DNA of 64,000 nucleotides from Rhodothermales bacterium (GTDB lineage: Bacteria; Bacteroidota; Rhodothermia; Rhodothermales; JAHQVL01), in the NCBI GenBank assembly GCA_041391505.1, contig JAWKNW010000002.1, forward strand, positions 1 through 64,000. The letters are read 5' to 3'. Of the stretch, positions 26,626 through 34,216 are shown one piece after another; the stretch's first letter is position 1; each line of letters starts with the position of its first letter. A program made the position numbers and the translations under genes. Below the pieces are notes generated by a model that was given only the letters and a program-made list of their open reading frames with translations, was not told the origin of the DNA and ran no database searches.

Positions 26626-28236
26626 TTAAGCGTTCAATCTGGCTATGAAGTCCGTCAGCAGGGCCTCATCGAAACCCTGCAGCGCATTGATAAATTCCTG
26701 TTCTTCCACGTCGATCAAAAATTCCTTGTCGTCGTCGGGCGTCCCGCAGATGTACAGGTGGGTGGCGCGGAGCGGACTCCGCGTCTTGAGCGCCTCCTTG
26801 ATGTCGGCGTTGCGCTCGCGACGCCAGGCGTCTCCTCCGGATCCCCAGAGGATGAGCACGGCATCCGATGTCGCGATGGCGGCGCGATCGGCCTCGCGGA
26901 TGGTGTTTTCCTCCCCTTCAAAGGGGGATTTCCCGACGGTAAACCCCTGGGCGCGCAGGTATTTGAAGACCGGCATCAGGAATTCCTTGTCCGCCGACCG
27001 GCAGAGGATGTAGACGGAGGCCCCGGCAGCGGCTGAGGCCGGCTCGGGCTCGGGCGCCGGCGCGGCGGTCTTGGGCGTAAAAAGCACCCCGTCTTCGGCC
27101 TGCATGAACAGCACCGGCGTCGCCCATTCGAACGTCCCCGGCTCCTTGTTGAACATCTGCAGCCGCCCTTCATTGACGGCAAAATCGACCGGCGCGCCCT
27201 CGGCGATGCGCTTGTAGAACGTTTCGGCGAAAGCGATCGCGCCGGGGTCCGAGATCGGCTTCTGCATCGCGATGACGGCGGGGGTGCCGGTGCTGACGAT
27301 GGCCGGGGCCACGCCGGCGAAGGGGTGCCGTTCGTTCGCAACCCGGTTCTTGGCGGTGTCGCACGCATTCAGAAAGACGAGCCGGATCGACTGCGCCTTC
27401 GACAGAATGAAATAATACAGATTGTTCGCGCTGAGGTCGTCGCGCTGGCCCTCATCGTCCTCCATCACGAGGACGCCCTCGCCATCGTCCTTGAACAGGC
27501 CATGCCCCATGAAGTGGAGGACGTGGTACTCGGGGCCCTCCTCCAGCTTCGCCATCAGCTTCTCGGTGGTGGCATGTTCCACGACCTCGACCTGGATGGG
27601 CGAATCCTTCCCGCCGAAGCGTTCCAGGATCTTCTTCTGCTCCGCCTCCAGATTCAGCTTCGGCAGGTGGGGGTCGTCCGGGTTGGCCATCACGAGCAGC
27701 ATCCGCAGCGGCCCTTCGTATCCGAGCGGCTCGATGGCTTTCGTCACATTCGCCGTACGGGCGATGTTCAGATAACGCACGACGGAGCAGTCGCGAGGCA
27801 ACAGATTCAGAAAACTGTTTTGCGAATCGTCGAAGAGTAACTCCCACGGCAAACCGACGATCCGGTCCATGCCGTTCATCTTGAGGTCGAGCACCAGCTT
27901 GACGCGCAGGGCGCGGTCCGGCAGCGACTGCGTGGCCCCAAGGCTTTTCATGTAGGCGTCCCGGGCGCCTTCCTTGATGAGTTCCTTGAAGAGCAGGAGT
28001 CCCAGCTCATCGCCCTTCATCGCCCCGGCCCGCGGGGTTTTCTCCCGTTCGCCGCGTGTGGGGGCCGTGCCGCCGGCGCCGGCGCTCCCGGGCGCCGCAA
28101 TCGACGCGATGTTGAACCACAGATCGCCCACCGACGTGCCGGATGCCGCATCCTGGAGGGTTACCGCATACTCCTCCCCCTTCATCGGCCCTATCTTCAG
28201 GGTAAAATCCTGATATGTGATCGATCCCTTGTTCAT
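26626..28236 (-). CDS. CHAT-domain (caspase-like) protease with C-terminal TIR-like domain
   Basis: 536 aa, no signal peptide, cytoplasmic. The N-terminal 100 residues are not assigned. Residues about 105-385 form a CHAT (clan CD, caspase-HetF-associated) peptidase: an LPWELLFDD element, then the catalytic dyad in HFMGHG (His245) and FLNACDTA (Cys292), and the downstream element GTPAVIAMQKPISDPGAIAF. A linker rich in Pro/Glu/Ala (391-406) leads to a TIR-like domain (408-536) that aligns along its length with the N-terminal domain of the STAND protein encoded next (VYILC/VYLIC, KYLR, READ/REAE, SDAVLILW/CDAVLLFY). I see no TIR-type catalytic glutamate. First gene of the operon; a 485-bp gap lies upstream. 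Confidence 0.9.
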   Translation of the reverse strand: MNKGSITYQDFTLKIGPMKGEEYAVTLQDAASGTSVGDLWFNIASIAAPGSAGAGGTAPTRGEREKTPRAGAMKGDELGLLLFKELIKEGARDAYMKSLGATQSLPDRALRVKLVLDLKMNGMDRIVGLPWELLFDDSQNSFLNLLPRDCSVVRYLNIARTANVTKAIEPLGYEGPLRMLLVMANPDDPHLPKLNLEAEQKKILERFGGKDSPIQVEVVEHATTEKLMAKLEEGPEYHVLHFMGHGLFKDDGEGVLVMEDDEGQRDDLSANNLYYFILSKAQSIRLVFLNACDTAKNRVANERHPFAGVAPAIVSTGTPAVIAMQKPISDPGAIAFAETFYKRIAEGAPVDFAVNEGRLQMFNKEPGTFEWATPVLFMQAEDGVLFTPKTAAPAPEPEPASAAAGASVYILCRSADKEFLMPVFKYLRAQGFTVGKSPFEGEENTIREADRAAIATSDAVLILWGSGGDAWRRERNADIKEALKTRSPLRATHLYICGTPDDDKEFLIDVEEQEFINALQGFDEALLTDFIARLNA

Positions 28237-28721
28237 TCCGTTGATTCCACGGCGGCAGTGTATCCTTCACCGTCGTACACAGCAACACGGAGGGAATTGG
28301 CTCAGCATTCGCTTAAACCAGGCCATAGAGGGCTCCCGCTCCCGGCGCGGACTCTATGGTACGACCGACCGGGCCATCGCGCCCGGACGCCGGTCGATAT
28401 AAAACGGCCCTACGGATACATGCCGTTGGGTAGCAACGGGCCGACCAGCTTGATCGGGGGGGACGACCGCATTGGGGACAGGACGGACGCGACGTCGCGA
28501 GCGAACGCGGACGCTTATTATACCGTATGAAACCCTAATAAAACAATTTTTTACGCAGTTCCGAACGGAGCCCCGACACCGGGAGCGGGTTTTTGTCGGG
28601 ATGGTCGGACCGAAAGCCCTTTAACCACGCGGTCTCGTCGCGTCGCGGGCCCGGAAAATCATGCATCGACCCTCCTTACGCATCCCGGCCGTTTCCCGTG
28701 TAGCATACCCATAGAACGCCT
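28237..28721. promoter_or_regulatory. Divergent intergenic region between CHAT operon and ECF sigma gene
   Basis: 485 bp with no convincing gene; a plus-strand frame of 90 codons at 28258 lacks a ribosome site or any recognisable domain. The part at 28515-28560 is markedly AT-rich for this window (TTATTATACCG, AATAAAACAATTTTTTACG). It is the likely site of promoters for the two divergent transcription units, but I cannot identify boxes with confidence. Confidence 0.45.
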
Positions 28722-29345
28722 ATGGATACACCGACTCGCCCAGGGCACAACGCCCTCAGACCCGCGGAAGACCAGCGCCGCGACCAGTTTCGGGAATGGG
28801 CCCGAAGGCTCCGCGATTCGGATCGTGCGGCGTATGCAGCCCTGTTTCAGGCGATGAGCGAGAAACTCGTGCGATACGCCCAGACCATCCTGCACGACGA
28901 AGCTGGCGCGTACGATGTCCTCCAGGATGTTTTTCTCAAGATCTGGGAACGCCGCGCCGCGCTCGACCCGGCCTCGTCGCTGCAGGCGCTGCTCTACACG
29001 ATGACGCGCAACGCCTGTCTGAACGTTCGACGCAAAAACGGTTATATCGTGCACGATTCAGAAGACGACCTGGGACCGATCGCCCTCGCGCAAAGCGATG
29101 AAGTCGCCGCGGACCAGCGGTTCGACGCCGAGGCGCTCCAGCGCCAGATCGACACCTGGATCCAGGAACTGCCCGAACGCCGGCGGGAGGCCTTTCTCCT
29201 GAGCCGGCAACACGACCTGACGCACAAAGAAATAAGCGAACTGATGGGGCTCAGCGAACGCACCGTCAACACGCATATTTTCCTCGCGCTGAAGGATCTC
29301 CGGATCCGCCTCAACGCGCTACAACAGCAGAAGCATGCACCGTGA
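28722..29345 (+). CDS. ECF RNA polymerase sigma factor (FecI-like)
   Basis: 207 aa. Region 2 is visible as AYAALFQAMSEKLVRYAQTI and AGAYDVLQDVFLKIWERRA; region 4 as LPERRREAFLLSRQHDLTHK then EISELMGLSERTVNTHIFLA, with the helix-turn-helix that reads the -35 box. Regions 1 and 3 are absent, as in ECF factors. It is followed by a FecR anti-sigma gene with a GTGA overlap (start at 29342, stop at 29345), then a TonB-dependent receptor with an STN domain. This is the standard cell-surface signalling arrangement, in which ligand binding at the outer membrane releases the sigma factor. Confidence 0.93.
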   Translation: MDTPTRPGHNALRPAEDQRRDQFREWARRLRDSDRAAYAALFQAMSEKLVRYAQTILHDEAGAYDVLQDVFLKIWERRAALDPASSLQALLYTMTRNACLNVRRKNGYIVHDSEDDLGPIALAQSDEVAADQRFDAEALQRQIDTWIQELPERRREAFLLSRQHDLTHKEISELMGLSERTVNTHIFLALKDLRIRLNALQQQKHAP

Positions 29346-30313
29346 ACGCACCTGATCGACATACTCCCATCCCCAATGGCCTCGGCGAACACATGCGGGA
29401 GCTGGCGGCGGACGAAGCCGCCGGCCTGGCCGAGGTATGGCGCCTGTCGGGCAAGCCGGCGGAAGGTTTCCCGGATCCGGCCCGTCTCGATGCCATCTGG
29501 CGACACCTGGAAACCGTGACCGGCGCCCCCGCGCCGGCGGCACCCGGCCGCAGGGATCGCCGGCCTGCGGCGCGCCGCGCCACCTCGCGGTGGTTCGCCG
29601 GTGTCACCGCCGTCGCGGCGCTGTGCGCCATCGGCCTCTTTATCTGGTCGCGCCCCCTCTCCGTCACCGCCCCGCTGGGCGATCGCCTCGCCGTCACGCT
29701 CGCCGACGGATCCACCGTGGAGCTGAACAGCGGCGCCACGCTGCGGTATCCCCGGCGCTTCGGATCGACCCGCACCATCGCGCTCGAAGGCGAGGCCTTC
29801 TTCGACGTCGCCCACGACGGCCGGCCCTTCGTCGTCGAAACCCACGACGCCTTCCTGACGGTGCTCGGGACAACCTTCAACGTCCGCTCGTGGCCCAACG
29901 ACATGAACCCGGCCACGTCGGTCACGCTGCAGACCGGGCGCGTCATGCTCACGCCGCGCGACGCCGAGCAGGGCGAGCCGGCGTATCTCGAACCCGGGCA
30001 GACCGCCGTCGTCGAGGACGCACGCATCGCCGTCGGTGCCGTCGACCCCGAAAACGCGGATCGGGTGCTTTCGTGGCGCCAGGGCGATTTCATCTACAGC
30101 GACCGGCCCCTGGGCTCGATTCTGACGGACATCGAGCGGCGGTACGCCATCGAGCTCTCCGTCACCCCGGCCAGCCGGCGGGCGACGCGGCTCAGCGTCT
30201 CGATCCGCCAGCCGGGATCGGCCGAGGCGCTCATCCGGGACCTCTGCGGCGGGCTGGGATTGCAGTACCGGGAAACTCGGCGCGGTTTCGAACTGTTCGA
30301 TCCCGGTACCTAG
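29342..30313 (+). CDS. FecR family anti-sigma factor
   Basis: 323 aa, GTG start overlapping the sigma stop. A cytoplasmic N-terminal part (about 1-80) precedes one membrane helix (about 84-100, WFAGVTAVAALCAIGLFIW) and a periplasmic FecR domain with the family pattern VTLADGSTVELNSGATLRYP, ALEGEAFFDVAHDGRPFVVE and TVLGTTFNVRSW. The C-terminal part (SWRQGDFIYSDRPLGSILTD) is the FecR C-terminal, STN-like segment that contacts the receptor. It holds the sigma factor inactive until signalled by the TonB receptor. Its stop lies one base before a 118-bp repeat element that fills the gap to the receptor gene. Confidence 0.93.
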   Translation: MNAPDRHTPIPNGLGEHMRELAADEAAGLAEVWRLSGKPAEGFPDPARLDAIWRHLETVTGAPAPAAPGRRDRRPAARRATSRWFAGVTAVAALCAIGLFIWSRPLSVTAPLGDRLAVTLADGSTVELNSGATLRYPRRFGSTRTIALEGEAFFDVAHDGRPFVVETHDAFLTVLGTTFNVRSWPNDMNPATSVTLQTGRVMLTPRDAEQGEPAYLEPGQTAVVEDARIAVGAVDPENADRVLSWRQGDFIYSDRPLGSILTDIERRYAIELSVTPASRRATRLSVSIRQPGSAEALIRDLCGGLGLQYRETRRGFELFDPGT

Positions 30314-30314
30314 G

Positions 30315-30432
30315 CCGTGTCTAAAAAATCATTCGAGTCTTCCCGGAGCATCCAAAAAACCTCCATTACAGCGTTGGATCCTGAATCACGTTCAGGATAC
30401 GGTGCTGTCTGAATGGTTTTTCAGACAGCACC
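30315..30432 (+). mobile_element. 118-bp MITE/REP-like element with terminal inverted repeats, copy 1
   Basis: Matches a second 118-bp copy at 53883-54000 at 103 of 118 positions, without gaps. The ends are inverted repeats (GTGTCTAAAAAATCATTC on the left; GAATGGTTTTTCAGACAGCA on the right). There is also an inner hairpin, ATCCTGAA-tcacg-TTCAGGAT, and a right-end stem GGTGCTGTCTGAA / TTCAGACAGCACC. It begins 1 bp after the fecR stop and ends 8 bp before the receptor ATG, so it makes up nearly the entire spacer. It encodes nothing itself; no transposase is visible in the window. Confidence 0.82.
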
Positions 30433-30440
30433 TGGTTCTT

Positions 30441-33332
30441 ATGCCGCAACCCGCGTTCGATCATAGTTACGGGCAGCCCGGTCGCTGGGCCGCCTGTCTG
30501 CTTGCCGGCCTGATCCTTTCTGCCGGCATCTCCATTTCGGCTCGCGCACAGTCGGCGGGCGCCGGCACAGTGCGGCTGCATACCGTCAACGCCCTCCACA
30601 TCCCGCTCGCCAACGCCCTCGAAACCCTCATCGCCCAGACGAACGTCAACCTCGTCTATGAATCGGATCTCGTCGCGGGCAAAGAGACCTATTGCCAGAT
30701 CGAGGCCGCGCCGATCGAGCAGGTGCTGGCCTGTCTCCTCCGCGATACGGGTCTGGACTACCTCCGCCTCTCGTCCGGCACCTACGTGCTGATCGCGGAT
30801 AGCAAGGCAGCCGGCGACTTCGGCGCCCTCACCGGCCAGGTCGTCGACGCGAACACCGGCGAACCCCTTTCGGACGCGCATGTCCTCCTCGCCGACGCCT
30901 CCGGCGGCGCCGTCACCAACCAGGCCGGCCGCTTCGCCTTCAACCGCCTGAAACCGGGCCGATACCCGATCGCGATTTCTTATGTGGGATACCGCCATAC
31001 GGTGGACACCCTGTCGGTGGAAGCCGGCGGGTCGACGGCGATCCGGATCGCGCTCGAAGAAGAGGCCATCATCACCGCCCCCATCGTCGTATCCGACATG
31101 AACTGGCGGCTACCGTCGGAGTCGCTGCAGGAAACCGAGCGGGACGCGAAGGCGATCGCGGACGCGCCGTCGGCCGGCGGCGACGTCACGCGCAGCCTCA
31201 ACACCATCATCGGCATCCGCGTCGGCGACGCCATGGCCGACGTGCACGTGCAGGGGGGCGAGGCGGGAGATCATGCCTATGTGCTCGACGGCGCCCCCAT
31301 CTTCATCCCCATACCGAACGGCGGCGTCATCGGTCCGTTCAGTCCGTTCGCGCTCGGCCGCCTGACGGTGCGCAAGGCCGGCTACAGCGTGCGCTACGGC
31401 AGCAACCTGGCCGGCGTCATCGAGGCCGAGCACGCCCTCGGCGGCGGCCCCGCGGCGCTGACCGTCCAGGCAGACCCGCTCAGCCTGAATGCACGGTGGA
31501 AAGGCCAGTGGGGCGACCGCAACGGCCTGCACGCCAGCTGGATGCTGGCGGGGCGGAAGAGCATCTGGAACGTCATCCATCCGGCATCGCTGGAATCGCA
31601 TTTCAGCCAGTGGAGCGCGCCGGATCTGTTCCTGCTCGACACCCTCACGCCGGCGTCGCTCGTCGAGACGGAAGAGCAGGGCGAACACCAGAACACGTTT
31701 CGGCTCCTCCCCGATTCCCTGACCGCCGGCCGGTCGTCCGAAGCGCGCATCCGGGACGACTTCAACTTCGGCGACCTCCACGGCGCGATGCGCGTGGCCT
31801 TCACGCCCTCGAAGAGCCTGTATGCCTCTTTCTACCGGGGCAGCAACACCTTCGGCAACGTCGACGCGATCGCGCAGTCCTTCGCCGGCGAACATGCCCG
31901 GAACACCACGCCGCTGCAGTTCGAGAGCGTGTACCGGTGGTCGAACGCCATGGGGCAGGTCCGCTACGAAAGCGTGATCGGCAAGGCCGCCTTTGCCTCC
32001 GTGGGAGGCTGGGTGAGCCGGTTCGACCTCTCCCAGTATTTCGAGCGGAATTATGGCGAGTACGGCGGCGACGACGAGGAAGAGGACGACGCCCCTGCAC
32101 CCGGGAGCGGCGCTACGTGGACGCACGCCGCGACGAACGATGTCAACACCATCGACGAGTTCGGGATGCGGGCGGAGGTCAACTACAGCCCCGTTTCATC
32201 CCACTTCATCACGGCCGGCATCGAAAACCGATTCAGCTCGAGCGCCTTCGCCCTCGAGCTGCCGGGCGCGCGGGGTCCCAACCCGATTTCGCGGGGGCGC
32301 GCCCTGATCCAGAGCGACCACCAGCGGTCCAGCCTGTATGCCGAAGACCTGATCGGGCTCGGCCTCCGGACGCATCTCGAAGTCGGCATCCGGCTCACGC
32401 ATCTCGGCAATGAGGCCACCGTGTACGCCGAGCCGCGCGCCGCCCTCCGCTACGACGCCGCCGAGGGACCGCTCGGCCCCTGGGCCTTCCGCTCCGCCGT
32501 GGGCATCTTCCGGCAATTCGTCAACCAGTACGACGTGGCGGCGATCGATGTCAACGCGGTGCTGCCCTACATGCGCTTCTGGCTCCCCGTCGACGACGGC
32601 CTCCGGCCGCCCAAGGCCTACCATGCCACGGCGGCGCTCCTGCTGATGCCGGCCCCTACGTGGCAGGTGCGGTTCGAATCCTATTACAAAAATCAGCCAC
32701 ATCAGCTGGTGATCGATTACGCCGGCCTCGCGCAAAACACCATCAACACGCCGTACTGGAGCCGGCAAGGCGAGATCCTCACCGGCGCCCGGGGCTTCGC
32801 CTACGGCGCGGCCGTGTCGATCGAAAAAAAGACCGACCACCTGGTCGCTGCCGCCAGCTACGAATACAGCGTCGCGAAACAGCAGATCGCCAACCGCTTC
32901 GGCGGGGCGTGGCTGCCCACGTCGTGGAATGTCCCGCACCGCGTGACCCTGTCCATGGACGCCACGCCGGCGCCCAACTGGACCACCTCGATCCGCTGGC
33001 AGGCCAGCATCGGCCGGCTGTGGGCGTTCCGCGAAGCCTACTACAACTACCTGGAGCCCGTGGCCGCGACCCAGCTCTTCGCCCCGTTCGACCTCTCCGA
33101 CCCCACCGCCCATCGGTTGCCCATGTACAACCGCCTCGACGCCAGCCTGGCCTATACGCGCCGCGTGAACGACGCGAACGTCCAGGTACGCCTCTCGCTG
33201 GCCAACCTCCTGGCCCATACCAACGTCGACGAGTGGAGCCTCGCGTACGATGAGACGGCCGGCACCTACCGGGTCGTCGAGCGCCCCCTGGCCCCCTTCC
33301 TGCCGACGATTACGGTCCGGCTGGGCTTCTAA
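30441..33332 (+). CDS. TonB-dependent outer-membrane receptor with STN and carboxypeptidase-regulatory domains
   Basis: 963 aa from the ATG at 30441; an in-frame GTG at 30402 would start inside the repeat element and is rejected. After a signal peptide come a secretin/TonB STN domain (LANALETLIAQTNVNLVYES and LACLLRDTGLDYLRLSSGTY), a carboxypeptidase-regulatory-like beta-sandwich (LTGQVVDANTGEPLSDAHVL), a plug domain (VHVQGGEAGDHAYVLDGAPI, RKAGYSVRYGSNLAGVIE) and a 22-strand-type barrel ending in phenylalanine (ITVRLGF). The STN domain contacts FecR, so this is a signalling transducer. The ligand is unknown; no SusD-like partner is adjacent. Confidence 0.9.
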   Translation: MPQPAFDHSYGQPGRWAACLLAGLILSAGISISARAQSAGAGTVRLHTVNALHIPLANALETLIAQTNVNLVYESDLVAGKETYCQIEAAPIEQVLACLLRDTGLDYLRLSSGTYVLIADSKAAGDFGALTGQVVDANTGEPLSDAHVLLADASGGAVTNQAGRFAFNRLKPGRYPIAISYVGYRHTVDTLSVEAGGSTAIRIALEEEAIITAPIVVSDMNWRLPSESLQETERDAKAIADAPSAGGDVTRSLNTIIGIRVGDAMADVHVQGGEAGDHAYVLDGAPIFIPIPNGGVIGPFSPFALGRLTVRKAGYSVRYGSNLAGVIEAEHALGGGPAALTVQADPLSLNARWKGQWGDRNGLHASWMLAGRKSIWNVIHPASLESHFSQWSAPDLFLLDTLTPASLVETEEQGEHQNTFRLLPDSLTAGRSSEARIRDDFNFGDLHGAMRVAFTPSKSLYASFYRGSNTFGNVDAIAQSFAGEHARNTTPLQFESVYRWSNAMGQVRYESVIGKAAFASVGGWVSRFDLSQYFERNYGEYGGDDEEEDDAPAPGSGATWTHAATNDVNTIDEFGMRAEVNYSPVSSHFITAGIENRFSSSAFALELPGARGPNPISRGRALIQSDHQRSSLYAEDLIGLGLRTHLEVGIRLTHLGNEATVYAEPRAALRYDAAEGPLGPWAFRSAVGIFRQFVNQYDVAAIDVNAVLPYMRFWLPVDDGLRPPKAYHATAALLLMPAPTWQVRFESYYKNQPHQLVIDYAGLAQNTINTPYWSRQGEILTGARGFAYGAAVSIEKKTDHLVAAASYEYSVAKQQIANRFGGAWLPTSWNVPHRVTLSMDATPAPNWTTSIRWQASIGRLWAFREAYYNYLEPVAATQLFAPFDLSDPTAHRLPMYNRLDASLAYTRRVNDANVQVRLSLANLLAHTNVDEWSLAYDETAGTYRVVERPLAPFLPTITVRLGF

Positions 33333-33463
33333 GAGATGCCCCACGCCCCCTCTCCCGTCACGCCGTAAAATATTTTTCGCAGGCCGGCGACAGCCCTACG
33401 CATTCTGGACGCCCCGGGAGTATGTAGTGTAACACGCTTCATGTACCATCCTGCCTTTGCGCT

Positions 33464-33985
33464 ATGACGCACCGATCGACTCGAATGGCCCCCCTGTTGC
33501 TCCTCCTTCTGGTGATGACGGCGGCCTCTCCCAGACCTTACGACGACCGCATCGGCGCCCCGGCGCCGCCCTTTACCGGGACGACCGGCGACGGCCAGAC
33601 CATCACCCTGGCCGACTACCGGGGCAAGGTCGTTTTTCTGGATTTCTGGGCGAGCTGGTGCGGGCCCTGCCGGCGTGAACTGCCCTACCTCGGCGAATTA
33701 AAACGCCACTTTCCGGAAGCCTCGTTCGAAGTCATCGCCATCAACATCGACGATGAAAAAGCGAACATGAACGACTTCCTGAAGGACATCAAGCCCCGCA
33801 TCGCCTTCCCGGTCGTGTTCGACCCGGAAAAGAAGCTGCCGGCCCTGTACGATATCGATTCGATGCCCACCTCCCTCGTCGTCGACGCCAACGGGGTCGT
33901 GCGCTACTGGCATTCGGGCTTCAAGGACTCGGACAAGCCGCGCTACCTGAAGGAAATCGAAACGCTGCTCGCCGAAACCCACTGA
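33464..33985 (+). CDS. TlpA-like thiol-disulfide oxidoreductase
   Basis: 173 aa. An N-terminal hydrophobic signal or anchor (MAPLLLLLLVMTAAS) is followed by a thioredoxin fold of the TlpA/ResA type: IGAPAPPFTGTTGDGQTITL, VVFLDFWASWCGPCRREL with the redox pair Cys66/Cys69 (WCGPC), and the cis-proline region IDSMPTSLVVDANGVV. It probably acts in the periplasm, reducing or isomerising cysteine pairs. It is the first gene of a five-gene set that continues with the cysteine-containing DUF4266 lipoprotein 15 bp downstream, a DUF3570 protein, a NusG-II protein and ApbE. The cysteines of the DUF4266 tail (GGCGCG) are a candidate substrate (inference). Confidence 0.9.
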   Translation: MTHRSTRMAPLLLLLLVMTAASPRPYDDRIGAPAPPFTGTTGDGQTITLADYRGKVVFLDFWASWCGPCRRELPYLGELKRHFPEASFEVIAINIDDEKANMNDFLKDIKPRIAFPVVFDPEKKLPALYDIDSMPTSLVVDANGVVRYWHSGFKDSDKPRYLKEIETLLAETH

Positions 33986-34000
33986 ACGGGGACTAACCAC

Positions 34001-34216
34001 ATGAAACAACTTGCATGCTGCGCCCTGTGCCTGGTGGCGTTCGCCGCGTCCGGCTGCGTGACGGTGCAACCCTGGCAACGGGAAGGCCTCGCCGACCCCA
34101 TCATGATCCTCGATGAAAACCCCATCGAAGCCGGCTTCAAGGAGCACCACATCGACTACCGGGAAGGCTCGGTCGGCGCGACGGGTGCGCAAAGCGGAGG
34201 TTGCGGCTGTGGCTGA
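34001..34216 (+). CDS. DUF4266-type small lipoprotein with candidate flavinylation motif
   Basis: 71 aa. Lipobox FAASGC puts the acylated cysteine at residue 19, leaving a mature protein of about 53 residues. The core VQPWQREGLADPIMILDENP and the glycine/cysteine tail (SGGCGCG) fit the DUF4266 family as I remember it. Near the C-terminus is EGSVGATG. Its G-A-T resembles the S/T-G-A-T consensus on which ApbE enzymes attach FMN to a threonine (here Thr61), with an upstream aspartate at residue 52. An ApbE gene lies in the same operon. The stop overlaps the next gene by 8 bp. Confidence 0.85.
   Translation: MKQLACCALCLVAFAASGCVTVQPWQREGLADPIMILDENPIEAGFKEHHIDYREGSVGATGAQSGGCGCG

Noticed and set aside
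23141..26629. 1162-codon plus-strand frame opposite the STAND gene
   Set aside because: Composition typical of an antisense shadow; the minus strand carries unmistakable P-loop and WD40 motifs.
23168..28236. NADase activity of the two TIR-like domains
   Set aside because: The usual TIR catalytic glutamate after the conserved tryptophan is not in place in either domain (WRYSKD; WRRERN), so I describe them as TIR-like interaction domains only.
28258..28530. 90-codon frame upstream of the sigma factor
   Set aside because: No ribosome site, no recognisable domain, and it overlaps the AT-rich probable promoter region.
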